From Hermatobates lingyangjiaoensis (Eukaryota; Arthropoda; Insecta; Hemiptera; Hermatobatidae), in contig JAPFBL010000116.1 in assembly GCA_026182355.1 (NCBI GenBank), positions 1,041,280 through 1,105,279 of the forward strand: a stretch of DNA of 64,000 nt. The letters are read 5' to 3'. The number at the start of each line of letters is the position of its first letter. Within the stretch, counting starts at the first letter, position 1. Below, in pieces: positions 22,256-34,345 of the stretch. Below the pieces are notes generated by a model. The model worked only from the letters and a program-made list of their open reading frames with translations, made no database searches and was not told where the DNA came from. The translations under genes were made by a program, and so were the position numbers.

Positions 22256-23929
22256 AATCAATGAAAACAAGAACTACTGTACAACTTATTGAAGTTATCT
22301 TTGAAATCATTTATTGTGATAACTAAACAAACAGATACAAACTGCCATCATGACAAGAATTCATTTTATATTTAATGGGATATAATAAAAAATAACGATA
22401 CTTTCTCATTAGTTTTTAGTAAAGAAAATTTCTCCATCAACTGCTACTTATACGCTGACTGTATATACTCAGTAACTATATTAGCTGATACGCCTATTTT
22501 AAAAACATTACAAAAAAATAAAATAAAAAAAGCACATAAATTAATACAAGTTAAGGGATGAACTGATACGTCGTCAAAGCCTGGACCTGCTCGTCCTCAA
22601 TCTGACCACATGTCTCATGTAATCTTCTCCTGATGTCGAATATACACAAAAAATATCATCCTGCGACATCAAACTATCTTGCCTTTACAAGTGTCAGGGT
22701 TGAGAGCTATGTGCTAGAGAGTGAAATCACTGGAAATGAGAAAGAGAACTAAAGAAAAACAAAAATTATAGTTATCAGGAATAACAAAAATTTTGAAAAA
22801 CATTAATAAATCTGCAAATATAGCTAATGAAGAAAAAAATTAATTGAGATAGCAAAGAAAAAATACTACATACAAGAAAAATGATGTATATGTAAAAATA
22901 AAAGTATAGTTCCAAACACACTGTGAATGATTTTCATTACACCAGCAAGTTAAAATGAAGACTAGATTTGTGAATTATCAATAAATTCTTACTTTAATAT
23001 CATAAAATATGGAGAAAGTAATGGAGTATACTAAGTAAGTACTGCCCACGAAGAAAAAAAAAGTAGAATATGTTAGAAAACCAGGTAGAACCATAAATAT
23101 AAAATGAAGAAACATTTCCAATGATAGATTAGATAAGGAAGCGTGAGAAAGAAGAAAGGGAACTAATAACAAATCTTTCAATGTGTTCAGGGCATAAACA
23201 ATTAACCCCTATGAGGAGGACAAAGAGTTTATACTCAACGATCAAATCTTTATAAGCACTAATTAATAAAATGACAGCATTACAAAGAATTACTTAGCCA
23301 ACGTCTTTGTTTGCTAAGACAAATAGTAGCGATATCACAAATTTTGAAACAAAAATGGTATAATATTAATGAAATATAAAAAAGCAGACATAACAATAAA
23401 TAAAAACCACCCTCTATAAATATACTGGACAATGAATAATAGGAACAAAAAAAACTCTGAATTACAGGAAGGATTTACTAGATTCATCTATTTCTCAGGA
23501 GTTTAAGAATTATCGAAGTCTTTTGAATGAATTATAGGTATGATTAGGAATGAAGCAGGGTTACCAGTAAGAGAGGAATTTAGAGCATTGTTAGTCAAAC
23601 TGTTAGGGAGGTAACAAGATGATTAAGTTAGGTTTGTGAGTTAGGTGTTTATGTAATTCGTTTTATAAGTTTATACATAGTTTGTTGACATTATACCTTG
23701 TGACAAAGCATTTAGAGTCTTTGTTTATCATTATTCTTGAAATACCACACTACTGTTCAAAATAATGATAACACAGAATATCTTTTGTTCTGCTTTTTGA
23801 ATTTTTTGTTTTAATGTACACTTCAAAATATCACAATTTTGTTTTAACTAAATATATTGAAACAAAAATAAAACAGGAACCTGAATAGCAAAATTGTATT
23901 TACATATACAATAGCAAAATTTTATATAA
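22256..23929. other. AT-rich stretch, no gene recognised
   Basis: Dense A-rich sequence with only short spurious frames. Confidence 0.5.
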
Positions 23930-24130
23930 TATATATAAATATAACTTGATATATATATATATCACCCAAAATTCTTAAAAACGATCCAAACTGGACGCAA
24001 ATCAGCTCAGAAATGAAGAAAATCAATACACAGAGAAAGAGACACCCTTACAAACTCAAATTTTTGGATGATCCCTCTTCAGGAGAAAAAAGAATGGGCG
24101 ACCAAGCACGCCGGAAACAACGGCAGTAAT
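23930..24130 (-). mobile_element. PLE-type tail, family C (minus)
   Basis: On minus it reads CCGGCGTGCTTGGTCGCCC, then CTCCTGAAGAGGGATCATCC, AAATTTGAGTTTGTAAGGGT and ATTTCTGAG, ending in CCAGTTTGGATCGTTTTT beside (TA)n. It matches 36625-36800 and 49805-49950. Confidence 0.65.
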
Positions 24131-25404
24131 AGTTCACTATTTTTCAAATTCAAAATTTCATATTTCTCCCAGTTTAATTACTTTTTAATCCTGAATATTT
24201 ACAATAGTAACATTCTATACAATATTATAATTTACAGCTTTATTTATATAAGAGTGTATGATTTTGAGTTAGGATAGAGGTTTTTCAGAAGCTCCTGTAG
24301 TAAGAATGCCTGCATAATATACTCCATTTTTGTTTCTCTCTCTTAAGAAATAGTAAGTAAGCTACTGTTTTATTTGCCAATTCTCAATTCTTTGACTGCT
24401 ATTAATAATAAAGTCATTGATTCTTCAATTACTTAAAACCATCATACCTTGTAATTATGCTTCTTTTCTGAAATCAAATCTTGCTCTCTTTCCAAAATCT
24501 GTCGAACAAAGAAAATAGACGGGTTATTTAGGTTGTTTATTATACTAACATACAATATCTTCCGTGCTGCTGGCAATCCCAGTATGTCCAAAGGATTGGT
24601 TATAATTGAGAATTACTTTTTATAAATAATAATCTGAAGGACAAAAGTAGCCTTCTTATGGTAAATTGTCTTCAATCAAACCCAAATTTTTAAGTTTTGG
24701 ATATTGAAATTGACAAATACCGTGTACTCAACAGAGGGTAATGTCATATATATCAAACAAAACAAGCAATAAATATTACGTGAAGGCTTCAATATTACTT
24801 GCTTTCTTCCTACCTTTTGAAAGGTCTAATCAGTCAGCTGCAACCAATTCTTTTAGTGTTTCAAACATTTTTCTACCTGGTGAGAGTTTACTTGTTCATT
24901 TAGCAGAGTTTTACCTCATCAACAGGATGACTTGGCAAAGAAAACTAATTACAAACTCCACTACTTTTCTATTAGTTAATTATCAAAACTTTAATGAACT
25001 GAAAAACAAACTTGTAAATTGATTCAAGCCAGGGACACTATAGGCAGGGTGAGAGAAAACTGTTTTAATATCATTAAAAACAACTACTTTAAATGATAAA
25101 TATAGTGAAATTTGAATAGTTCATTTTCAAGAACTGTCTAACATTTCTTTCTATAATTCATTACAGAGTGTAATGAATAAGTGTGATTTATAAAATAAAT
25201 ATTTTATTCACTTACGAGTATATACAGTATTTCAACTTTTCCAAAGTATGGTTCAGTATGAAACAATTCTTAAGACACTTCTGACTAACATTCTATATTT
25301 ATACACTTTAACAAAATACATCAATATAGCTATATCAGTTACATCAATAACAGAATTACTTATCATATCATGAAATAAACATATACTTCCTTCAGAGTAT
25401 ATCT
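24131..25404. other. AT-rich stretch, no gene recognised
   Basis: A plus frame at 24741-25022 (93 codons) is open, but its Asn/Lys/Leu/Ser-rich composition is what AT-rich DNA gives. No motif was seen. Confidence 0.45.
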
Positions 25405-25562
25405 AATTTCCCGATTAAGAACTTCCAATGGCAGGGAAGGGAATAACCAAGTTCATTAAACGATTTCATTTTGTAATCCATAATTTTACAAAATAGAATC
25501 GTTTAGTGGGTTTGTTTATCCTCTTCCCAGCTATTGGAAGTCCTTAATCAGGAAATACAGAA
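25405..25562. mobile_element. Palindromic MITE-like element
   Basis: The arms pair over about 70 bp each: TTTCCCGATTAAGAACTTCC pairs with GGAAGTCCTTAATCAGGAAA, and AAACGATTTCATTTTGTAA pairs with TTACAAAATAGAATCGTTT. The loop is only about 4-8 nt, near 25485. It has no coding capacity. A small foldback DNA element is likely, with no flanking duplication identified by eye. Confidence 0.7.
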
Positions 25563-28500
25563 ATTTTCCACAAAGTATGCATGTATTAAAATAGGCAAAC
25601 TTTTTAACGAAATATATATTATTAATAACTAAAACAGATGTTGCTTTGACTCACATTTCTCTGGTCTGACAAACTCAATGCTCTTTTCTACATTTATCCT
25701 TGGAGGTTCGACTGATAGGTTGAGAATGAGTTGGCTAGATAATTCGGTCATACCAATACATCTGGAGGTTAAGGCGGCAAATTAGAAAGTAAACTACCGA
25801 GGTCATGTTTAAATCCTGTCAAAGTAATCTACTTTTATAATCTCAAATAAAATAAAAACACAAGATTTTAATCTTTAAAGGCAATAATTGGTCATTGTTA
25901 GGTTTAAAATTGTTATAATAGGCTAGGTTATTGAACGGCGATGTTGAATCCCATGAGCCCGTCTATGCCCTACACCCCATCATTGGTTATATTCCCACTC
26001 CACATAAGAACTGGATAAAAAACTCAGTGCTATACTTAGATCTAATGTTACGATCTTAATAAATATAACTTGTCCTCATCTCAGGATTCTCTTGAATTAC
26101 TTCTGACATCCAGTGCGGAAATGATCATTGCACGTAGAGTCCTTGTTCATTATATCCCTGAAGGCAATACTATTGCATTTATTCCTAAAGGAATCTACCA
26201 GACTGAAGTACCTAAAATTGAGATTTCTCGAAAACCTTTCAGATTATGCTAGAATTAGGTACCTATGTGATGAATATATAAAGAGAAATAATAATCATAT
26301 GATGAATATAGAGGGTGATACATTATATAATTTATCTATATTATATCTATAATTTATCTACTGATTATTGAATAGAGGAATTAGTTTTGTGTAACCATCA
26401 GAAAGTGAGAGAGAGGAAGCAAGAAATACACAGAATAATTATTATTAAAGCACATTTAAAAAGTTAGAAATATTATAATCAATCAAAAGTAAGTCAAATT
26501 GAGAAAAATATATAAAGAATCTACAGTTGCTTCTTTGTTTTACCTAATTGCAGTTATTTAGTGATGAAAGAAGCATGAAGAGTTTTGTTAAGCGCTGCCA
26601 CTTTTTGAATAAAAAGTAATCTATTACTTCAGACCCCAGCAGCATTAAGCTTATTAAAAGAAGATTTGGACAAATCTTTAAAGTCTATGAAGATTATTAC
26701 ATGTTTTTCTGAACTATACCACGTGGATGACACGTGTACGACCTCTAAGGCACGTGTCATACATTTCCCACGAAAAATAGATTTAACTTTGTTTTTAAAC
26801 TTGAAAACAACCAACTTTTCCAATATCGGAAGAGGGATATTAAGTCTGTATATCTTTCTCAGGTTTGGATCTTCAAAATCAGTCTCCAAACTGAGAACCA
26901 TTATCATCTGACCATATCATTTCTGACTGTTATTACTATTTGTTTCTCGCCTTAAACTTTCATCTAGAAATACTTCCCAGTTCTCCTAAAAATAGACATT
27001 CTAATAAACTCTTCTACTTATTCACCTCCTTTCGACTGTTCAATCATATAATAATTATATTTGTACATACAAAAACATTATTTTTATGCAATAAAAAAGT
27101 AAAATGACCATGAAAAAAAATCAATTTTATAAGATTTTGATAAATTTTGTTAAAAACGTTACCAATACGCTTTGAGACCAACTGAATCCCTCTCTGATTT
27201 TTTTAAAGATGATCTCTTGATGTATATGGCAGGTGCATTAACTATTTTTTTCTAGTTACTCTAAAATTGATGAATATTAATGAATTGTCAAATATATTGT
27301 GTTCCATTTGAAAATTGAGGTATTTGATTTTCTGGGCTAATTTTGCTTTATGAAAGGATACTTATCCTACTTTATATCAAACAGGCACTCATTTTTTTAA
27401 TATTTTAATATCTAAAATTTCTTATTTAGTACACCTTAATAATAATTTTGGCAGAGGGAGACCAGATACAGGAAATGTTTAACATTATATAAACATTTTT
27501 ATGTGGTCCTTAACAGGAAGCAATAGAAAGTTAATGATACTGTCTTACCAAATAATCAATCTTTGAATGTTTAAAAAATTGAAAAAAAAACGGATAAGTG
27601 TATAGACTTACATTACTAAAATGAACAGGCAACTCACATTTCACTCGACTTATATGCCACAGTTCCTCAACTAGTAAATGTCATTTGAGACTCTCTTACC
27701 AGACTTGTCTCGGGGGTCAATGGAATCGTTGCTGGTAGAAGGTGGAAGAAAATGATGGATTGAATTGGTTGTACTTATGAGGAACAGGGAACAGTGAAAG
27801 TTTCTAAGGGATATTGTTACAAACGTAAAAGTTAAAGTGTTTGACATGAGGTTTACTAGAAGAGTTTCTGATGTAAACTTTCTGTTCTTTTTTTCAATTT
27901 TGGATGTGTCCTTGTCAGGGAGGGGATAGTTCAAGGATGAGAACTGTCTGTTCTCTGCAAGACTGACTATTTCCTATGAAGCACAGCACAGGAATAGACA
28001 GTCTTCAAGACATCGAAGATCTGCGATACTGTGAATTTTATAGCGCTATCTTCTGAGATGCCTTTCTTTGAGGGCTAGGTGAGTTGGAAGTGGAAGATTA
28101 ATAACATACAATTAACGGATCCACTATGAGCTAGCTAGAGGGTACGCAGATTAGATTTGATCACTTAAGCACACACTAAGACGCAAGTAGGTTTGGCAGA
28201 ACATCCTCCTGGCTCTGACCTGAAGTAAGAGGCAAAGTCTGCAGTCAGTGATTTCGGGTGTTCAAATACTCCTTCATTAGGTCGATATTAAGATTGATAA
28301 CTGTATTCTGTATTTAAAAACTAATATTATTTTTTCTGAAACTTATGCAGTATTTTTGGTATTACCGTTTAGAATTAGGGACTAAACGTTACGAATGGAA
28401 GACTTTATGAACAAGAAAAGTATATATTGAAACTGGGTGATGATCCAGTGAGGTTTTGTTGGAGAGAGCTCAGCGCTATGTTTGGTAGGATTTAGATTAC

Positions 28501-28861
28501 TTAGAGATTTAGAGTGAGAGACTAGATGATTGAACATGACAAAACAGTTAGGGACTTTAGCAGTAATGTCAGATAGCAGTACTTAAGCTTACTTAAGTAG
28601 CCCAATGTCAGATGAGGGCTATGATCAGAGTAATTCATGGCACAGAACTTTGTCACTACTCTAGGGCCCAGCTAACTCCTGATGTTAACATTAGTCGAAT
28701 GTCCTTCATATAGGTTGTGTAAGTCCTTTTTACAGTATGTGGTTCAAAATAGGACCAAGATATATCAACCAAACAACTTATATTGGTCAGAGTCTAGTAG
28801 GAAGTGAGCCTAACGTATGTTACAAATATGTTAGTAACAAAAGTTTCTCCTGAATAAGTTA
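25563..28861. other. Mixed AT-rich DNA with unclassified moderate-GC patches
   Basis: Patches at 26060-26250, 26630-26910 and 27650-28260 have higher GC and longer open frames. The plus frame 26666-26911 and minus frame 26907-26629 overlap, so at most one can be coding. 26722-26760 holds an ATGACACGTG/CACGTGTCAT inverted pair. No product was recognised. A degraded tRNA-like segment at about 25730-25820 was considered but is weak. Confidence 0.35.
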
Positions 28862-29085
28862 CTGTGGTTTAGATGGTTATTGTGAAATCTTGTTATATAT
28901 ATAATAACAAGATTTGTCATTATATATATAACAAGTATTCACAATATTATTAATAATATAAATATTAATAATATTATTATTAATAATAATTATTATATTA
29001 TTAAGTATTTCACAATAACCATCTAAACTAGTTGGTTTAGATGGTTATTGTGAAATCTTGTTATATATATATAAATATATATACT
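28862..29085. mobile_element. Nested palindromic family A tail ends
   Basis: GATGGTTATTGTGAAATCTT occurs at about 28875 and again at about 29039, both plus. Between them lie reverse-complement versions (ACAAGATTTG at about 28907, TTTCACAATAACCATC at about 29008) and an AT-rich palindrome of TAATAATATT words. At least three partial tail ends are interleaved in alternating orientation. Confidence 0.65.
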
Positions 29086-30060
29086 AATTAAATCAAATAA
29101 TTTTACTAACTAAATAAACTATATTCCAAAAAGAACACAGAGAAATGAAACAGAAAGTCACTACTATATTTACAGTCGTTATCTATCTTCGAAGAGACTC
29201 ACATCTATCTTCTTGAAAACGAGAGAATGGAAATATAGTGGTGAGTTGCTGCTTCATTTCTGTGTTTTGTTTTTTGAATGTAGTTCATTATATAGATATA
29301 TATAAAAGAGAGAGACAGATAGAGAGAGAGATAGAGAAAAAAAAATATAAATCAGAGTTCTCTCTGGACATATATATCTATATACATTTAGATATAGCAA
29401 TTAAAGGATAATCAATAGTCCTTCATGAGTGTGTGTGCATGGGTGTGGGTGGATGTGCGTGCCTGCGTATATGCATTTGTCTGTAGTCCTCCAGTGGCAC
29501 TGCCTGAAGGGTTAGCTGCCCTGTTTTTACACCCCAGTCCATTTACCTTTGATTCAAATCAACCCTTTACATGACTGCAAGCTTCAGACTACTCGGCGTT
29601 TTCGATTGTGCTCTGCTTACACAATAAGCCTACCGTTTCTCATTACATTAACTCAAATAAATTTCCCTGGGGAACAGAATATATTTCCCTGGAGCATGCT
29701 TGTTTGTTCTCCTAGTTAATACTGTTGAACAGTTTGAATTACAATTAATCAATTTTATTGTACGATATAATATAAATGTAGTTATTTAGTAATGTCAGTG
29801 GACGATTTATGATTAATTTGGAAAATAAGTGAGTGGTAGTAAAATTGTAATGTTTAAATAAATATATGAATGGAAGCCATTTGAATGTACTACACAATAA
29901 CTATTACAAGATTAAATTGTATATAAAGATTAGCGTGGCCAACAATGTAAGAACAGAATAGATGTGACTTGAGTTTGATCAATTACCACTTCACCCAGGG
30001 TAGCGAGTGACTGGGACCTTGCAACAACCGTACACTTGGACTCATCGAGACCTATAAGAT
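29086..30060. other. No gene recognised
   Basis: A short GA-rich run lies at about 29310-29345 and a TG-rich run at about 29428-29462. A GC-richer patch occurs at 29490-29640. Nothing codes convincingly. Confidence 0.45.
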
Positions 30061-30815
30061 ATTCTATTCTTATTGGTCGACATCGAAACTGAATATATAT
30101 ATATATATATATAACAATATTTTACAATAAACACGTGAAATAACAATCAATGTTCAAGCCATTCTTTATTTTACTCACTTATAATTGTGTTTTGAACATT
30201 GGTATGTATATCAACTTCCAAACCACAATAAGAAATGAGAAAAAAAGACTGAAATCTTTTCTTTTGATGAAGCGGCTTCATCAGAGAGTCTTCATTAATC
30301 CCCACTGAGGGATTTGACTTTGACGATAAATTAGTCAGCTGATAACTGACTGATTACAGATGAATATTTCCTGTTCAGCACATTAGAATTACTTTCAATG
30401 TCAATAGTCATCATCAAGAGTGGATGATAAGAAGGCAACAATATACATTTATTAATATATATATATATATATTATATATATATATATAAATATATCAATG
30501 ATCAAACCACATTATGAAATGGGAAAACAAGACTAAGATCTTTTAATCGTAACAAGCGGTCTTCGTCAGCGTCAAAAACCCAACTATGTAGGGTCTTCGG
30601 TGTGTGTTTTTGTCTGTTTTTCCCTTTCCTTTGTGAAATATATATATATAATATTTGTGATATTTATATATAATCACGTACAAGATTTTACAATAAACAT
30701 GTGAAAACTAAGGTTTTTTCCTGAAGACAGATTATCCGAAATTTTAGTTAGTAAGTGTGTCTCTTTCTCTGTGTGTTACTATTCTTTGTTTTGCAACTTG
30801 TTTTATATATGTAAT
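30061..30815. mobile_element. Cluster of PLE-type tails
   Basis: Four or more fragments are separated by (TA)n: family A minus at 30115-30310; family A minus at about 30490-30575 (CGTAACAAGCGGTCTTC); a family D end, plus, at about 30595-30640; a family A end, minus, at 30662-30705; and family C plus at 30715-30810 (CCTGAAGACAGATTATCCGA). Junctions fall at the AT arrays. Confidence 0.65.
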
Positions 30816-32785
30816 GTGAGGTAACATCTCACCATTTCATTCATACCCACCATTGTTTTATCTTCCTGATGAAGATGTTATCAGGAAGTTTAGATAGTAT
30901 TTTCATATGTTATATTTTATTCCGTCTCCTGATAGAGTATGTTTATAAAGTTAGCAACATGCTGCTAAATAACACTTACCAAACAAGAATATTAGAAAAA
31001 AAAAGTTTAAATCTTCAAAAATTATTAACTTAATTTTGTTATTAAGAAAGTTTTGTTTCAATCAATTATTGAATTCATCTGATACTATTTTTAGCATTTT
31101 CAAGAACAATGCAATCGCTAAAATCTGGGTTAGAAAGGAAAGAACAAAGTTGTGACCTAAAGATGTTAAGTTGAAATTTCTAACTAGGCCAAGGATGGTA
31201 AGTTATTTTCAATTTTAATGATTTTCCTTTCCCTTAATTGCAATATTATTAAGTAGATTTATGAAAATTTCAATAATGATTGATTGAAACAGCCTAATTA
31301 GTTGACTGAATGAGTTTTTATGAGGTAGACAGGCTTCAAAAAGTTTTCATTGAACAGTCATTCATTCAACAAGATGTTGACAGCTTTTTTGTCAAAAGAT
31401 TCATTACAAGAGCCTTGTGCAGATTGATCGTGAATTACGGACATCAAAAAAAAAAAAAAAGCAAAAAATCTGTTGTTAGACGCAACACTGCTTTATCTTA
31501 CCAAATTAAAAACGGTAGCAGATGTATTATGTTAGCGCTATTAGTATAACTCTAGTGCTATTGATGCTTTCTGTACTCATAATTTTTCAAACAGATCTTT
31601 TTTCTCTCATAAATCTCTCTCACTCTTCCTGTGTAATTTTATTTGTGTAGTTATCTATTTATCTATCTCTCTCAGTTCAGACAATTTGTAACTATTTTAA
31701 CATTAATATATATATTGCACTATAATATGTTTAATATCCGCATCGGTGCAATTAAAAATTCTTTAAAAAAATTCGTTTTTCACTCAAACAGATAAATTCT
31801 GCGAGTATCGCATCCCATATACATTAAATATCATCTAATAATCAGAATCATTTCGTTTTTTTAAAAAATCTTTGATTTTTGAGATATCCTGCTCTCTCAT
31901 GCAAACACATAGTAGAACAATTTGCGAAATTTATTTTATTCAATTTAAAATGATATATTTCTGTTGAAAAGTCAGATTATAAAAATTTTGATCTGAATGC
32001 AATAGTACTTTCAATTCTCCGTATGTCATATAGTGAGTAAATGGAAGTAAAAGGTATCCTTGATTTTTCTATTTTAGTTACTCAAACATTTTCATTTACC
32101 ATTAGTAATAGTTATTTTAAGAAAGCTGGCCCAAACGGTGTGTGGGTTTTAAACTACAACATATGCTTGCCGACTCTTCAAGCGGTCTATTCTGTTGTTC
32201 CAGAATTCAGGGTTGACCAGTATTCTAGAATACCCACCAGTATATACTAGAATATACAGCAGTATTCTAGTTTAGTTTCCTTCAGAACTGATGCAACTGC
32301 TAAAGGCTCAGAGTTCTAGCCCACCGCCATTGTTCACCATACAAGATGATAAAGTAATACTTCTCACTCAGTGACACGAGAAACCAAGCCATAAGTGAGA
32401 AAATCACCCTAGGAACTACTGAATTCTGGATTTTGAATTAGACTTTTAATTAAACTGGGGTACATAGTACTCAGTCATTCTAAGTCCATCATTATAGTTA
32501 TTATACAGCGCTTATTCCAAAAATCATTTATATCTATTTATTTCTGAGTGCATTAACGTGTAGGCATCAAAAACAACGTTATTTTACAATACTATTGCCT
32601 GTCGTGACAGTCCACTCGTAATTTATTTTTTTTTGTATGGTATATTTGTGATGACAATCCTCAACTACGTATATTTTCATATGTTCGGAATGCGATCATT
32701 ATGTTAAATGTGAAAGTCAAATCTTGAAGAGGAACATAATTATAAGAAAACATAGTTTTTTAATTATCTTAGATGTAAATTTAAG
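30816..32785. other. AT-rich stretch, no gene recognised
   Basis: The plus frames 31310-31549 and 32041-32250 are open but unrecognised. The first runs through an A(15) homopolymer. Confidence 0.45.
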
Positions 32786-32863
32786 GTGCCAGGCTAGCTC
32801 AGTGGTTACGTTCTCGCCTATGAACTGATAGGACCGGGGTTCGATCCACATCTGGCCCGCGAT
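32786..32863 (+). repeat. tRNA-like SINE head or tRNA pseudogene
   Basis: It carries a box A-like TAGCTCAGTGGTTA at 32795-32808 and a perfect box B GGTTCGATCC near 32838-32847. The outer GTGCCAG and CTGGCCC segments pair at 6 of 7 positions, and CCTAT...ATAGG can form an anticodon stem. Spacing between acceptor and D arm is 2 nt too long, the anticodon loop is 6 nt and the T stem has mismatches, so it is not a functional tRNA. No isotype is assigned. Confidence 0.6.
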
Positions 32864-33488
32864 TTATTATGGTAATAATACATTATGCAACAATATATCT
32901 CCCAAAATTATTAGGTTTATTTAAAAAACTGGCTAACTCTTTGGGACCTGCTATCTTCTTCATCAATACTCTCACGTATGCAACTGCCAAATATATATTT
33001 GAAATATTATAAAATATCTAAATTATTAGAGACTGGTTCAAACTTTATAATGTTCTAACTTTCTGGAATCCAATATAGCTTTGTTCAATGTAATTCATCT
33101 TCTTGGTGAAAATGTTTTCTCCAAAGACTTATCTCTGATTGAAACCACATGCTTGGTGTATCAAATTTGTGTAAAATCGTAACAAATTTTTTAAATATTA
33201 GAATATAATCCTTTTATCCTTTTTTTCCGATTTGAGTACTTTCTAAGGCACAGCAGTGCCCTCTGAGGTACAATTTTAGAAGCAATGCTGTAAGGATTCA
33301 GCTCTCTTTTTAGCAGAGGAGTGTTTCGTATGGTCTTTATGGATATAGTGGCCTTCACATTTATCTTAAGGGCTCATGATTATTGTGTCTGTTGAATTCT
33401 ACTCTCATAGACCATAATGATACAATTAAACAAACTAATGAGAAGGAAATAATATTAATTATTGATATGGTTATGTTTGTTGTTTCAG
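32864..33488 (+). other. Upstream intron (3' part) of the GPCR gene
   Basis: No coding signal. It ends in TATGTTTGTTGTTTCAG at 33488, a good splice acceptor, so at least one untranslated 5' exon should lie further upstream. Confidence 0.5.
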
Positions 33489-33815
33489 TTTAGCAATGGT
33501 GGAAGAAGGCTGAGAAATTAATTCACTATGAGTTTCTATCAAGACTATAGTGATGACTTGATGATGCAAGCAGCTGTCCTCAGTGGTGGAAGTGACTTGA
33601 GGTTACGCCTACCAGAGGAAGTGGCAAGAAACAGCTGCGAACCAATATCAAACACGAATACAAGTCAAGCGGATGCCGATTTGGCTGCTATCGAGTTGTT
33701 CCAGGGATACTCGGGACCCTTGCTTTCGATCGCATCGGCTGCTTGCGTCCTCTTCATGCTTGTTGGCATTCCAGGCAACTTGATCACCATCATTGCTCTC
33801 TTCAGATGTAAAAAG
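33489..33815 (+). other. Exon with first coding segment of GPCR
   Basis: The exon is bounded by acceptor TTTGTTGTTTCAG|T at 33488/33489 and donor AAAAAG|GTAAGC at 33815/33816. The first 39 nt are 5' UTR. The ATG at 33530-33528 context is CACTATGAG, with a stop (TGA) in the leader upstream. Confidence 0.75.
33528..33815 (+). CDS. Rhodopsin-class GPCR, moody/Tre1-like, first coding exon (partial)
   Basis: This encodes the first 96 residues of a seven-transmembrane receptor. Residues 1-60 form an acidic extracellular N-terminus with NTS at 43-45 as a possible glycosylation site. TM1 spans about residues 64-91 and contains VGIPGNLITIIALFRCKK (79-96), where the GN pair is the class A TM1 signature. 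The extended block resembles the arthropod receptors moody (blood-brain barrier glia) and Tre1 (germ cell migration). The exon ends exactly after LysLys in phase 0, and the next exon should begin with intracellular loop 1 and TM2. Family is fairly sure; orthology is not. No downstream exon was found. Confidence 0.8.
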
Positions 33816-33889
33816 GTAAGCTGCTCACTTTCTATTACATTCATTTTATACGAGCAAGTATAGGAGAAACTAAGTCGCAAGTCTTTGAC

Positions 33890-34345
33890 TTCAGCTGAAC
33901 TGGTTTAGAAAAGTTTTCAGGGCTAACTTTTTCAGCTTTAAGGCCGTTCTTGAACTGACTAGAGTCCATACGTAGTCTAGTCACCTATAGAACTTTCATT
34001 GAAAACCATTCCTGTTTAAGATAAAACCAGTCTAAGCAGTTCTAGAACTTTCATAGAAAACCCTTTCTAAGTTAAACCAACTTGTCTAGTATTCAAGGTT
34101 AACCCTTTTGCTGTGAAAGTGACACTACTCTGGAGAGTGTCTACTTGTCTACCATTCACAGCAAACCTTTCAGGTAGATGCACTTTAGGTAGTTCTAGAA
34201 CTAGTTGACCATTCAGGTCAAACATAAAACTTTCACCATAAAACTTTCAGTGTTATGGTGAATTAATGTAGATAGTTTGATCTACTTTTGAGGGAAAATA
34301 CTTTCAGTGTTAAGGTCACACTAATTTAGACTCAATCATCAAACT
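33890..34345 (+). repeat. Decayed intronic tandem repeat, ~65-75 bp unit
   Basis: Variants of AGTTCTAGAACTTTCA, GAAAACC, TTTCAGTGTTAAGGT and CTAGTCTA recur in the same order about six times just inside the intron. AGTTCTAGAACT is itself palindromic. Units are diverged, so the array is old. The last clear unit ends near 34330. Confidence 0.6.

Noticed and set aside
26629..26911. Overlapping open frames on both strands
   Set aside because: No motif, no splice context; two-strand openness in a short segment is not evidence of a gene.
27650..28260. Possible gene from moderate GC and an 87-codon minus frame
   Set aside because: No recognisable domain or splice structure; likely an unclassified repeat.
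32786..32863. Functional tRNA gene
   Set aside because: Boxes A and B are good, but D-arm spacing, T-stem mismatches and a 6-nt anticodon loop argue for a SINE head or pseudogene.
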